DNA of 64,000 nt. Origin: Homarus americanus (taxonomy: Eukaryota > Arthropoda > Malacostraca > Decapoda > Nephropidae). The position numbers and the translations under genes were made by a program. The notes beneath the pieces are model-generated. The model was not told the origin of the DNA and searched no databases. It saw nothing but the letters and a program-made list of their open reading frames with translations. The stretch covers positions 4,890,769 to 4,954,768 of the forward strand of contig NW_024742338.1 of assembly GCF_018991925.1 (NCBI RefSeq). Reading direction: 5' to 3'. The stretch's first letter is position 1; each line of letters begins with the position of its first letter. This document shows, in pieces, positions 1 through 11,751 of this stretch.

Positions 1-714
1 AGAGAAGCATTAGCTTCCCGTTAGCAAGAGGGTTTCACTAAGCTGCTCGAGACATGTGGGGTTGTGAGCCGAGGTAGAGGAGGGCTGATGCCCCAACGAT
101 CGTCCTGTCGTCAGCTGGGCACCCAGACGGCTAGATTCCCTCAAGAGATCCTTTGATACCCCGCTAAACAGTGACAGGCCTACACTGATCGGTCCAATGG
201 CGACAATCGCCACCCTCAATCATCAACGGCAGTCTCAAACGGCAGTCAATCTCTCGCAGTCAAACTCCGGTCAAGTGGGTTCTGGCGGAAACCCTGAAAT
301 GAACTCACTGTTAGCTCTAGTTTACTTTACCACTGTCCTATCTAACCCTGTCTGAGATCGAATGAGACTTACTTGTTATACTGCAATAGTGCAACACAGG
401 TGACTAGGCCACGTGGCTATTTCTGTGACGGACGCGCAGGGACGTCTTGTTTGTCTGAATGCTCCCCGTGACAGAGAGAGAGAGCCCGCCTCGTGTCCTC
501 TCAAGGCGTTAGCTTAGGCCTACGTGACATATTTTCCGCCTAACTAATAACTCCTTGGGACACCCGTAACATTATTCAGACTGATAAACGATCTATAATA
601 ATTTCAAATTCAATAATAGTCCCTTAACTTCATGAATCGCATCATTATTAATTCGGCAAATTACATTTAATATCATATAGGCCTAGTTCCACAAACTCCC
701 ACTATGTGTGGGGA
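1..714. other. No gene recognised (left edge)
   Basis: Ordinary mixed-composition DNA. A 69-codon open frame on the minus strand shows no family signature and no splice context. A short GA run lies at 474-484. Confidence 0.5.
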
Positions 715-805
715 GCGCTCTCTTCCCTCAAACGACCTTGAACGCTCAGTATCGCTAATGGCGGGGCATTTGAAATTACTCTGAAATTTCTGAATATTAC
801 ATATA
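715..805. repeat. Direct repeat, copy 1 (about 90 bp)
   Basis: GCGCTCTCTTCCCTCAAACG through TGAATATTACATATA recurs at 1650-1740 with only a few differences. The DNA between the copies holds Tigger-type remnants. Confidence 0.8.
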
Positions 806-1110
806 CACCTAGACCCCGACTTACGACTAAGTGGACTTACGACCGTCGGGACTTATGACCGCCGCAGATTTTTTATTAAAAAAAAAAAAAAATAAATAAA
901 AATAAAAAAATTTTCTTCAAATGACACACACATTTTCTATACCGAAATGTTTCCAGTTAATGTAGTCTCCATGTATAATTAGAAAATTATGGGGGCCCCA
1001 TGTGCATTCAGCTGACTACATTAAAGGTAAGTGCTCATTCCTTATTATTTATTACTTTCACTGTACTGTATCCATTCCTCATTATTCATTACTTTTACTG
1101 TACTGTATTT
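806..1110 (+). mobile_element. Internally deleted Tigger/pogo remnant
   Basis: The start (CCCCGACTTACGAC, then TTACGACC and GACCGCCGCAG) matches the left end of the Tigger at 54102. The second part (ATGTATAATTAGAAAATTAT, then GGGGGCCCC and CAGCTGACTACATTAAAGG) matches that Tigger's 3' region near 56140-56210. It is a deletion derivative; the right terminal repeat is not seen. Confidence 0.7.
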
Positions 1111-1116
1111 CATTGT

Positions 1117-1240
1117 ACAGTTGTACCCCACTTAACGCGGTCAATTGAACCCAGAGGGTCCCGCGTTAAGTGAAATCCGCGTTAAGTGAACAACAGAACA
1201 TATGGGATTAATTCCAACAGAAACCAGCCCGACCCCCAAA
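1117..1240 (+). mobile_element. Partial MITE with ACTTAACGCGG terminal motif
   Basis: It begins CAGTTGTACCCCACTTAACG just after a TA. The motif CGCGTTAAGTG then appears twice on the opposite strand at about 1162-1195. This is typical of pogo/Tigger-like MITEs, but the second end was not located. Confidence 0.45.
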
Positions 1241-1649
1241 CTCCACTTTTTGAAGGCACATACCTATGTTGTAGTAAAAATAACATCTTAATTTTATGAT
1301 GGTACATGCACACAATTAATACTTAAGAGAAATAAAGAAATACAGTCGCCAAGTTAATGTCCATTCAAATAATGGACTCAACCTTGCCTCCCCCCCTCTT
1401 CCAACCGCGTGGTCAGTCCCAACCCTCCCCCCCACCCCCCACCAATCCTCCCTTCCAGGGTTTTTAACAGGAATATTTTGAATATAAATGTCATATATTT
1501 TGCACAAAAGATAACATAGTTAATTTGAGAAAAATTTTTATCTAAAATTTGTATGTCTAATGCAAAAATATGATGTTTATATTCAAAATGATCATCAAAT
1601 TATAAGAATTCCAGCAATGTAAATTATATTCAGACCGGGTAATTTGTAT

Positions 1650-1730
1650 GCGCTCTTCCCTCAGACGACCTTGAACGATCAGTATCGCTAATGGCGGGGC
1701 ATTTGAAATTACTCTGAAATTTCTGAATAT

Positions 1731-1740
<10 letters not shown>
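1650..1740. repeat. Direct repeat, copy 2
   Basis: Near-identical to 715-805; runs straight into a (TA)n tract. Confidence 0.8.

Positions 1741-1803
<63 letters not shown>
1734..1803. repeat. (TA)n microsatellite
   Basis: Uninterrupted TA dinucleotides; open frames reading Tyr-Ile repeats here are artefacts. Confidence 0.95.
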
Positions 1804-1805
<2 letters not shown>

Positions 1806-2095
1806 TTCATGTAGATCCACAATGAAAACGTGGATAAGATAAATCTTGATAAAATCACACGGGAAAAGGGAAACAACGGTGCTCCGTTGTTTCCCTTTTC
1901 CCGTGTGATTTTATCAAGATATATATGCATGTATTTATATATATATATGCTGATAACCACAAGGAAAGAAGAAACCACGAAGTATGTTTGATAACCACAA
2001 GGAAAGAAGAAAACACGAAGTGTGTGAACCTGTTGAACCAACGGCAGTAGGGAACACGCTTGTCTGTGTCCAACGGGTGCAGCTCTTGCACTACC
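1804..2095. mobile_element. Foldback element next to (TA)n
   Basis: A perfect inverted repeat (1843-1879 against 1884-1920, 37-bp arms, 4-nt loop) is followed by two copies of GATAACCACAAGGAAAGAAG (from about 1952 and 1989). The same arm sequence and GATAACCACA motif recur at 34975-35460, so this is a mobile family. No coding sequence is seen. Confidence 0.7.
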
Positions 2096-2109
2096 TTGAC
2101 TCTTTATGA

Positions 2110-3533
2110 ACGTAACTTTAAACGTTTGACGGCCCTGTGAACGAGATTGCTCTCACTTGCTGTGGGAGGCCCACGATGAAAGTTTTCCCATAATCCTGCC
2201 TGATGTAAGTTGGACGTACTGTACAGTATAATTATTATTTCCAGTAAATTTCAATAAGTTAAATATTTGAAGACTATATAATGAAACAGATATTGCAAAT
2301 GCATTTTTATTTATGCAATAAATAATGGAATCTCTTACAGTGCATTATTACATTAATAATGTATATAATAACACAAGTCTGTTGCAAATGTTTTACATAA
2401 TTCATTTGAAGGGAAGGTGGATACAGTATTTATACACTGAACATTATGCCATGCCATGTTCTTGAGATGTGAATGAACTTTTAATACAGTATATGCATCA
2501 TAGTGTTTATTTGATAAAAATACCTGATGTGACTAGGGTAAACTTGCATACAATAATTAGAGGACGAAGTTCTCACATGTTAGATATAAAAACAAAAAAT
2601 TTACATAATTCTTAAAACCATTCTCAACAAAATTTATATTAATACCCTGGTTAAAGAAGTGAGTTTGAAACTACGGTAAATTTATGTTACTCCCTGTAAT
2701 GTCACCTCGTGAGTTAAGCTTTAACCTAAAATATGCAGCATCATATACCACTGGTTAAAATATTTTCTTGGATAAGAGTTATGACTACAGCCTGTGTCAA
2801 CAATTGTGCTGAGTGAAATTGGTGTTCGTAATAATATAAATTCAGTTTTATGAAGATTCACAGTAGAATAACGTCCTTTTGTAAGACTACGGTATTTAGA
2901 ATAAAGTCTTCAGCCGTATAGTCACTCACATTAATGTTAGAAAATACAGGTACAGCATTTATTACTACAGTACAGTACTGTATAATAATACAGTACTGTA
3001 CAGTCTTTCACTCTCATTACATTGTATTCTTGCATAAAAGTTTCTATAATTAAAAGATGTCACATTTTATCTCCAAGTTTTTAGATAATTTAAGAAATAG
3101 GCTTTGTTATTGTATGATACTGTGGGTTTAGTCCAACACGAATATGAGATGGTTCTCCTCTGAACACACTTGTGTAATTCAGATTTTAGCAACAATAAGT
3201 CATATCTAGTCAATGAACTTATTCAAGTTAATCTTTTGAATTTGTTATGTAATTCTGTTTCATCATGAAAAACATAAATAATACAACTGTCTCATTGGTT
3301 TTTACTTAACTTTACAATTCAATAATGTAAGTTGACTTGGTCTGAAGACTACCCATAAAAATACAGTACAACTGCAGTTTATTTTAAAATATGCTCACAA
3401 AACAGATGTAATGAATAAAAGATCCCATAAGACCTCATCCCTCAAGCACTGAAAATGAGTATTGTATTCACTAGCATTTGAAGAAATTGAACAGCTTGGT
3501 TACCAAAACAGCTTCCTTCCTTTTGTTAAAAGT
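2110..3533. other. AT-rich non-coding DNA including the hormone gene 3' UTR
   Basis: No open frame of note. It contains several TACAGTA/CTGTAC clusters (for example 2964-3004). The part next to 3534 is the presumed 3' UTR. Confidence 0.5.
3378..3383 (-). promoter_or_regulatory. Candidate polyadenylation signal of the CHH-like gene
   Basis: AATAAA on the minus strand about 150 bases past the stop codon. Position is plausible for a 3' UTR, but the region is AT-rich and the hexamer could be chance. Confidence 0.3.
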
Positions 3534-3648
3534 TTATAGGTCTCTGAGATTGAGATACTCTTTCATTTTCTTGTACTCCTCCAAAAGATGATCATGTTCA
3601 ATATATGTCACACATTTTGGGAACCATTCGTTGTCGAAGCAGTCTTTT
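3534..3648 (-). CDS. CHH-like gene, last coding exon with cysteines 5-6 and stop
   Basis: 115 bases. It completes a Lys codon, then reads KDCFDNEWFPKCVTY with Cys5 and Cys6, a helical acidic/basic tail (EEYKKMKEYLNL) and stop TAA at 3536-3534. The acceptor is CACTTTCTCAG. The tail length after Cys6 (27 residues) is normal for the family. Confidence 0.85.
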
Positions 3649-5604
3649 CTGAGAAAGTGAAAATATAAATCAGGTGAGTGCAGAGCATAATATAAATCAT
3701 AGGTAAGCTGTGTGTCATAATTCAGATTGTCAAATTAAATACATTGTCTTAACCCAAACATTCAACAATCATCCTGATTACATTATGTCAAATGTGGATC
3801 TCTATGTAAGTACTGTACTGTAATTATAATCCAGACTGAAGCACAATTGTTCAAATAAATGATGTCACTAAAGTCAGTTGTGCTAGAAAAAGTGATTTTT
3901 TTTCGTATATTGTAACAATTTTGTTAACTGTATTACAAAATAAAGATAATGAAATTAATGTACAAACAAAACAGCAGAATAACACACCATTCCCTCCACA
4001 TAGAACATACACATTTTTTCAGTACAGTACAGTACACCATTTACTTCCATTGTTTCCTAGTTTGCAATTTAATAGTTATATGTACTGCCCCATGACACAC
4101 CAACTAGGTTATACTGTGCTACTTTTTACTATACTGTACTGTACCACATTGGATATTAAGGATCATGAGCAAAAATACAGTACTGTACTGTACTGTAATT
4201 CAATTTCCATGGAAAAATCTGTGTATATACATGTACCATGAAGGAAGCTGGGAGAAAATGTAATGTTAGCGGGCCTACAACTTCTTTTATTGTATTTTAC
4301 AGTAAAGCAGAACTACAGATGCAGTATACAGTAAGGGCCAGTAAAAATTAGAACGTAGGGCAAACCCAAGACAACAGCAAAACACTCCCAGGCAACAGAG
4401 GGTATTTGTCAAACCCCAACACCATGACTACATCCTCCACACCACTATACCCTTATTCAGATACTGTACATAAGAGCGGAATGTACAGCTTCAGAATAAA
4501 TTTATGAAGTACACGTACTGTACACTTTTCACACTACTCTGCTAGTAGTGGCGGTGTCTTTACCAACTCACACTGTGACTTTGGGGATGCACAACTACAC
4601 AGTCATGGACAAAAGTTCACTCCCCGTGGTGAAACTGAGCCATGGGAAAGAGCCTCCAAACTGACTTGCCCAAACTGTTGTATCTCGTTTGGGGTTGATG
4701 CTGCTTTACTTTGGAAGGGAGCAAACTTTTGACCCCAACTGTACATGTGTATTTGCATATATTATTGTAAGTAACGTTTACTGTAAATTTAAAAATAAAA
4801 AAAATGGACAAGCTGTGAAGGAGCAAACAATTGCGGGTAAGGTAATGTATCCTCATGAGACATGATTGGCCTAACCAAGCAGTGTGATTCACCTGAGAAT
4901 GCTGATTGTCTTTCACACTCCAGTAATATACAGTAGTAAGTTGTGTGCTTTCTCCTCTGCCTCCCTAAATCAAAATACTTTTTACCCAGACTGAGGGCAT
5001 TAGGACTAACAACCCTTCAGACAAGGCACAATAGTAGATCTCATTGAAACATTCAATATCCTGAAAGGGATGGAAAACATGAACCTGGGACATTTCTTTG
5101 TGATGTCAAATACCGCCAACAAGAGGGGACATAACTACAAGCTAAAAAAATGCTTTAGCATACTCACTTGCAGTCAACCCCGACATTATAGTACTTGCGG
5201 TATATGTTTTGGCAGTCGTCACAAACGCGGGAGAGCTCAGTGTAGTATGTCTTGTTAAACTGTTTACAATTGATAAGCTCAAACTCCTTCTGAGTTCCTG
5301 AGCGAATCTTGTAGAAATACCCTGCCACCTGATGATTCTACACAGGACAACATCAATAATTAATAACATAATATGTTCCTTTTAAGTACATTTTTGCCAT
5401 TAAAAACCCATATAATAATATATAACCTTAGTGCAATTCTGAAATACTAGTAACACAATAAGATTACTGTATTACTAAACATATGAAGAACAACATTCAA
5501 TAGACTCCTCTGCCCTCAACAATTTTAGATGTTAATATACTCACAGGACAGACCAGTCCAGCCAGGAGGAGGAGCCACACGCATGCCCTGCCCACCGCTG
5601 ACCC
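3534..5604 (-). CDS. CHH/MIH-superfamily neurohormone precursor, three coding exons (5' exon missing)
   Basis: Exons at 5604-5545, 5328-5168 and 3648-3534 join in frame with GT-AG introns (donors GTGAGTA and GTGAGTA; acceptors CGACAG and TTTCTCAG). The joined product has a hydrophobic signal segment (VWLLLLAGLVCPVAG), a stretch of about 18 residues, then the six-cysteine CHH-superfamily core: INCKQ, RVCDDCQNIYRK, VDCKKDCF and PKC. Cysteine spacings are 15-3-14-4-9, against about 16-3-13-4-9 in CHH; these fit the family disulfides C1-C5, C2-C4, C3-C6. The intron falling just after the fourth cysteine is the position known in MIH/CHH genes. The VGVxCKKDCF block is closest to MIH/GIH peptides, but the Gly typical of type II peptides is absent. 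There is no C-terminal Gly-Lys-Arg, so no amidation signal; the chain ends LNLRDL. By family it would be a secreted neuroendocrine peptide controlling moulting, metabolism, reproduction or ion balance; which one cannot be told. The ATG must lie in an exon upstream of 5604. Confidence 0.82.
3649..5020. other. Second intron of the CHH-like gene (main part)
   Basis: AT-rich, with dispersed CTGTA pentamer runs at 4021-4033 and 4178-4197. Open frames are short and show no recognisable domain. Confidence 0.55.
5022..5156 (+). mobile_element. LINE 3' fragment (family B, L2/CR1-like)
   Basis: Encodes fragments such as LKGMENMNLGHFFVMSNTAN and KRGHNYKLKK. Related pieces are at 11934-12190 (plus) and 25322-25555 (minus). 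It sits inside the hormone gene intron, about 10 bases from the splice donor at 5167. Confidence 0.65.
5168..5328 (-). CDS. CHH-like gene, mature-peptide exon with cysteines 1-4
   Basis: 161 bases: 53 codons plus two bases. It starts VAGYFYKIRSG and ends VGVDC plus AA. The acceptor is ATCATCAG and the donor AA|GTGAGT. It carries Cys1 (INCKQ), Cys2 and Cys3 (RVCDDC) and Cys4 (VDC). The N-terminal stretch before Cys1 is longer than the 6-7 residues usual in CHH or MIH. A LINE fragment ends about 10 bases beyond the donor. Confidence 0.85.
5545..5604 (-). CDS. CHH-like gene, signal-peptide exon
   Basis: Sixty bases, 20 codons, phase 0 at both ends. The acceptor is CGACAG with an ACTGAC branch-point-like motif about 24 nt upstream; the donor is CCT|GTGAGT. 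The exon encodes GSAVGRACVW followed by LLLLAGLVCP, the core of a secretion signal. There is no ATG in this frame before an in-frame TAG upstream, so the initiator comes from an earlier exon, as is common in CHH-family genes where an intron splits the signal peptide. Confidence 0.72.
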
Positions 5605-5868
5605 CTGTCGTACACAACATAAGTCAGTAAAATGATAGATATTGTTTATGCAAAATGCCTAATGTTATGAAAATCTGAATAAAATTTTAATTTCAATGAA
5701 ACTTTAATCTGTAGCTTTGTGAACCTGGTTGTAGCTAAGGGAGAATAAGCTGAAGGGTTTTTAGTTATGTAATATCCAAAATTATTGTCAGGTTGGTCGA
5801 ATTCTAAGTATGTTCAAGACATCTTTGGCATTATGCCGAGATCACCAAAGAAAAATTAAAGTTATATT

Positions 5869-8800
5869 ACTTTTATCCTCTTCGCCACTGATCTGCTCGT
5901 TAGCCGCTTGGGCGATCGGTCACGTCTCTGTCACGCACTGTTGGCAAATACTGGGCATGCACCGGCTCCTGAATGTACTTGAATCCGCTCCAGTGTTGGT
6001 CAAGTCTTGTCTTGAAAGAGCTCGCACTCGGTGCCGTCACAACACTCTCTGGTAGATTGTTCCAAGAGTTTACAACCCTCACTCCGACAAAGTTTGCCCT
6101 CACAATTTTCTGGACTTGCGGCTTCTTCAATCTTCAGCTGTGACCCCTTGTGGGGCGAGCGTCCGCCAGCTCCAAGTAAGGACACTCGACTGAGTAGTGC
6201 CCCTTGAGGTGCTTATACACCTCAACTAAGTCACCCCTTGCCCGTCTGTAATATAAGCTAGGCAAGTTCAGGCACTCCAATCTCTCAGGGTAGCTGAGGT
6301 GCCGAAGTGCAGGCACCAGTCTGGTGGCCCTCCTTTGAACATTTTCAACCAACTGACAGTCCCTAGCATATCTCGGGGACCAGACGGGGTGACAGTACTC
6401 CAGATGGGGAAGCACTTCACTCTTGAAGATCTTTACGAGGGACGGACCGTCTAGATATCTGAATGACCTTCTTATAAGACCCAATAATTTATTTGCCTGG
6501 CTTACCTTCTTCGTACAATGGCCCGAGAACTTCAGCTCATTGTCAACATACACACCTAGGTCCTTCTCACATTCAGTCTCAACTAGTGCAGTTTCTTCAT
6601 CCCGTTGGGACATGCGATATGCCTCCTTACCGTTGGTATGCCCCTTGTGCATCCCGTTACTCTTCGTGACATTGAATCTCAGCAGCCATTCCTTTGACCA
6701 TTCCTGGAGCCCACGGAGGTCCTTCTGCAGCTCTTTACAGTCAGCTTGGTTCTTAATTTCCAGAAATAACTTAGCGTCATCGGCAAACATTTGTATGGAG
6801 GAGTGTACAACGTCAGGCATGTCATTTATGAAACAAACAAACAAACAACAGCGGGCCCCATACACTGCCCTGTGGTATCCCATTTGTGACAGGTACGGAT
6901 GATGATTTCGTGCCATTAATCACCACACACTGCTTGCGGTCATGTAGAAAGTCTTCTATCCATGCAAGGACATTTCCCCGAATTCCGTACCCTTCCAGTT
7001 TGATTTTCAGCCTTTCATGGGGTACACTGTCGAAAGCCTTGGCAAAATCTAGGTAAATATTGTTGATATTACCACTCCTTTCCAGAATATGGGTCCAAAT
7101 ATCCAATACCTTGAGCAAGTGTGTTAAGCAGGAGCGCCCCGGCATAAAACCGTGATGGCAATCCTTTACAAGATTGTTTCGTATTAGATGTTCCATTGCG
7201 GCATCTCTGATAATACTCTCAAGTACCTTACATATTATGCTGGTCAGGCTCACTGGTCTATAGTTGTTCGTGGAGTGCCGATCGCCCTTCTTGAAGATAG
7301 GACTCGCATAAGCCACTTTCCATTCACTGGGGACCATTTGTTAATCCAGGCATTTACAAAACAGGATCTTCAGGGGCTCTGCAAGCTCGTTGCACAACTC
7401 TCTTAGCACTCTAGGATGCACCATGTCAGGGCCGGGACTCTTATGGACCGTTGGCCTGGACAGTTTATTTCTAATACCCTCTTCTGTGAACACAATGTGG
7501 GTCAGTGCTGTGTCGAACCGTCTCTCCTCAAACGCAGGAAGGTTAGTTGCATCCTCTCTTGTGAACACTGAGGAAAAGAAGCTGTTCAATGCCTCGGCTT
7601 TATCCTGGTCAGAATCTGCATAACTACCATCCACAATCTCAGGTCTGATACTCCTACTCGCATTTTCAATTTCGACTTTGCATACCGGTAAAACGCCTTT
7701 GGGTTTGACTTGACCTCGCTTGCAACCAGCCTCTGGAACTCCTTTTCAGCCCTCCTACACTCTATCTTTGCTTGGTTTCTGGCTCTTGCATACATCCTCC
7801 TGTCTTGCTCATCGTTTGACCCAACCCAAGTCTTGAATTTCTGGGTTTTCTTCTTAATTTTGTCGACCGCCGCATGGTTCATGTGTAGGGATGCCCTCGT
7901 ATTCCTAGAAGCACTGGGTTTGGTCTTGGGTATATATTTATCTATCAAATGGGTCACTTTAATAGTTATGATATTCAGCGTAGTGTCCGCGTTCTTGTAC
8001 CTTAATGAGTCAGGCCAGTTGATACCACTCATCTCTTTCCTCATCCCATTGTAATTTCCCTTGTAATATTTGCACCTTGGCCTGGCCTTATCCTGAACTA
8101 GGTAACGGTTAAATCTGAATGACAACACTATATGGTGATTGGTGCCAACTGGGGCAAGGTGTTCCAGTTTGGCCACCATACCCTCCTCGTTTGTTATGAA
8201 GAGGTCAAGTGGCTTGGGTGTTTGCTCCCCTCTGTAATGTGTCGGGTCTCTAACATGTTGGAACAGAAAATTATCTCTCAGAGCTTCTACAAAAAGAGTA
8301 GCAGGGTTATTTAAGTCATTTGGGGTGGACTCGTTTCTCCAGTCGATGTCGCCATAGTTAAAGTCCCCCATGATAAGGAGGTGGCTAGGGTTGAGCATTG
8401 CCGCGTTGTTTATTAAGGTTCTTAAGTTCCTTTGATTTAGTGGGCCACAGTTTGGGGATCTGTAGATACACCCGACGATAAGTAAGTCCCCTCCCTCTAA
8501 TTTAATTTTACACCAACTTGAACTCTTCAAAAACATCCTCTCCCTGTACCCTCGCCTGGCTGGCTCTAAGGTCTTGCCTAGCATAGATAACCACACCCCT
8601 CTTGCAAGTTTCTTGAGAAAGGTTCATAAATGAGTCATATCCAGCAATACTGAACTCACATTCCTCTGGGTCGATTCTCCTGTTCTTGTACAACAGTTCT
8701 ACAACTCCTACGATATCTGGTTGGTGTACTCTTAGTAGTGTTTCAAACTCCTCTCTCTTATCGAGAAACGTGTCAGTATTAGTGCACATGAAATTCAAGC

Positions 8801-8925
8801 CAGAATTTGTTCTCGGTGACGTCTCTGCTCTTAGTAGTAACCCCGCTCCCCTCCCCCCCCATTCTCAGAAGCTGCAGCATTTGCTAAGTACACTGTATTT
8901 TGCAGGGTGTGGTTAGAAATGTCAT
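5869..8925 (-). pseudogene. CR1-like LINE (family A), endonuclease and reverse transcriptase, decayed
   Basis: Reading the minus strand, an exonuclease-endonuclease-phosphatase domain (GCIYRSPN, LLIMGDFNYGDIDW; about 8800-7650) is followed by an RT (SPGPDMVHPRVL, PIFKKGDRHSTNNYRPVSLT, YLDFAKAFDSVPH, NGIPQGSVWGPLLF, MFADDAKLF; 7640-6780). A connecting C-terminal domain runs to about 5900. The frame breaks near 8550, 7600 and 6870 and there is a stop at 7338-7340, so it is dead. The 3' end is GGATAAAAGT. In the endonuclease the usual SDH is replaced by TNHH. ORF1 is not seen. Many truncated copies of this family lie in the window. Confidence 0.85.
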
Positions 8926-9016
8926 TGTTTACACGGCGCTCGCCTCCTCCTGTCCGGTAGGCGGAGCTGGTACCGCCTCCCGGGTGGGGGTTAGAGCGGG
9001 TGGAGGGTGCGCTGCT

Positions 9017-9616
9017 GCCCCCTGGCCCTGTGTGGGTATATATTTATCGATCAAATGGGTCACTTTACTAGTTATGATATTCAGCATAGTGTCTGCGTTC
9101 TTGTGCCTTATTGAGTTAGGCCAGTGGATGCCCCTCATCTCTTCCCTCATCCCGTCGTAATTTCCCTTGTAATATTTGCACCTTGGCCTGGCTTTATCAT
9201 GAACGAGGTAACGGTTAAATCGGAATCACAACACTACATGGTGATTGGTGCCAACTGGGGCTAGATGTTCCAGTTTGGCCACCATACCCTCTTCGTTTGT
9301 TATGATGAGGTCTAGTTGCTTGGGTGTTTGCTCCCCTCTGTAATGTGTCGGGTCTTTAACATGTTGGAACAGAAAATTAACTCTGAGTTTCTACAAAAAG
9401 AGTTGCAGGGTTATTCGAGTCATTTGGGGTGAACTCGTTTCTCCAGTCGATGTCGCCATAGTTAGTCCCCCATGATAAGGAGATGGCTAGGGTTGAGCAT
9501 CGCTGCGTTGTCTATCAAGTCTCTTAAGTTCCTTTGGTTTGGTAGGCTACAGTTTAGGAATCTGTAGATACACCCGACAATAAGTAAGTCCCCTCCCTTT
9601 AATTTAATTTTACACC
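9017..9616 (-). pseudogene. Family A LINE fragment, endonuclease region
   Basis: Near-identical to part of 7927-8515 in the copy above, with small deletions. It ends abruptly against an oppositely oriented fragment. Confidence 0.8.
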
Positions 9617-10681
9617 TCTGCTACCCTGAGAGATTAGAGCGCCTGCAATTGCCTAGCTTATACTACAGACGGGCAAGAGGGGAAACCTAATTGAGGTATA
9701 TAAACATCTCAAAGGGCACTACTCAGTCAATGATATGCCTGACGTTGAACACTCCTCCATATAAATGTTTGCCGATGACGCCAAGTTATTTCGGGAAATC
9801 AAGAACCTAGCGGACTTTGAAGAGCTGAAGAAGGACCTCTGTGGGCTCCAAGAATGGTCGAAGAAATGGCTGCTGAGACTCAATATCACGAAGTGTAAGA
9901 GGATGCACCTGGGGCGTACCAACGATAAGGAGACGTATCATATGTCCCAACGGGATGAAGAAACTGCACTGTTTGAGACTGAATGTGAGAAGGACCTAGG
10001 TGTGTACGTTGACAATGAGCTGAAGTTCTCGGGCCATTGCGAGAAGAAGGTAAATGAGGCAAATAAATTATTGGGTCTTATAAGGAGGTCGTTCAGATAT
10101 CTAGACGGTCCGTCCCTCGTAACGATCTCCAAGAGTGAAGGGCTTCCCCATCTGGAGTACTGTCACCCCGTCTGGTCCCCGAGATATGCTAAGGACTTGT
10201 CAGTTGGTTGAAAATGTTCAAAGGAGGGCCACCAGACTGGTGCCTGCCCTTCGGCACCTCAGCTACCCTGAGAGATTGGAACTCATAAACTTGCCTAGCT
10301 TATACTACAGACGGGCAAGGGGTGACCTAATTGAGGTGTATAAGCATCTCAATGGGCACTACTCAGTCGAGTGTCCTTACTTGGAGCTGGCGGACGTTCG
10401 CCCCACAAGGGGTCACAGCTCAAGATTGAAGAAGCCGCAAGTCTAGAAAACTGTGAGGGCAAACTTTTTCGGAGTGAGAGTTGTGAACTCTTGGAACATT
10501 CTACCAGAACATGTTGTGACGGCACCGAGTGTGAGCTCTTTCAAGACAAGACTTGACCAACACTGGAGCGGGTTCAGATACATTCAGGAGCCGGTACTTG
10601 CCAACAGTGCGTAACAGAGATGTGACCGACCGCCCAAGCGGGTAACGAGGCGATCAGTGACGAAGAGGATAAAAGTAAAAA
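9617..10681 (+). pseudogene. Family A LINE fragment, RT C-terminal half and 3' end
   Basis: A 110-base piece of the 3' region (9617-9728) is joined to RT sequence reading MFADDAKLFREIKNLADFEE, CEKDLGVYVDNELKFSGHC and LEYCHPVWSPRYAKD, ending GAGGATAAAAGTAAAAAC. Frameshift near 10195. The internal rearrangement suggests two insertion or recombination events. Confidence 0.8.
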
Positions 10682-10689
10682 CAAAACAA

Positions 10690-11748
10690 AACATACAAAT
10701 ATCGAATGATTAATTTCTCCAGGGGTCTGCAGCGAAAATGTTTATTTGCTTCTGTTACTGAAGGGATGAACGCAATAGTCGCATTTAAAGATGTCGCAGT
10801 TAAATAGAAAATTGAGTTTTCCACTAAACTAAAATGTTAACTACCATTAAAATGGCAAGAAATTTTTAGGGTTTAAATGAATTATTGATATTACGTTATA
10901 TCGAATTTTAGACGCGCATTACACGAGAAGGTTTAGAGCATTCAGATATAACATTTGTTTTCATCTCTAAAAATGTGCTTTCCTGACTGACGAATAAATC
11001 ACGAAATATTGAGTATTGAAATAGCTGGCTCTGCCCTCGATGCTAACTGGTAACCGGGAGATCGAACCTCATGTTGGAACCCAATACCTTAGTACAGTAC
11101 TCACCTGGAAGACCAACATATCGTGAAAACTCGTAAGAAACTCTTGATTGGCCAGGTATGTGATTCTTGATTGACGCTGTGAGTGGCTTGTGGTTTCTTA
11201 TTCTGAAATGAAGTCTGAATCTTACTTGACTCAACGTACACCCTCTTCTGAGCGTCTCAAGCCCCTCACTACCAAGACGCAGGCTATGATGCCTCTAATA
11301 TCTGGAAGGAGCCCATCAGCTTGGTTCAATCCATGCTCATCAAAGGCGATTTTCACCGCGGGGTGTGGCAGACGATACCACCCACCACACACGTGGGCCC
11401 ACATTATGACTGATTAGCCACATGATTAGAATCCAGATTCCAAGTTAATATGTTCCTGAATAAGTTGATCACTTTTGACAAAGTGAGTCGTAATTACTGC
11501 TTCGCGGCTCTACCACCATAACCACCAAGCCTTTTTATATCGACCACAAGTTATAATGAATCATGAATACATATTAATTTACATGGACTTTCTGATTACA
11601 TGCTGGTCAATTTATGAAAAAACTAGGTTTTCCAGATACAGTTGTTTTATACGCCGTCTTCGTTTTTCAACGATCGAGTACAACGTCCAGAAAAGACCGT
11701 TGTGAGAGAATACCAAACTCATCTTTTTTTTTCCTTGCATTAACAGTT
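10690..11748. other. Unassigned DNA
   Basis: No conserved coding signal; open frames of 60-75 codons only. CCGGGAGATCGAACC at 11056 resembles a tRNA-type B box but has no convincing A box. Confidence 0.45.
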
Positions 11749-11751
11749 TAC

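Noticed and set aside
6423..6902. Plus-strand frames of 60-160 codons over 6.4-8.3 kb
   Set aside because: Antisense shadows of the minus-strand LINE coding sequence.
11030..11100. tRNA gene or SINE at GGGAGATCGAACC
   Set aside because: Only a B-box-like match; no A box at the right distance and no cloverleaf.
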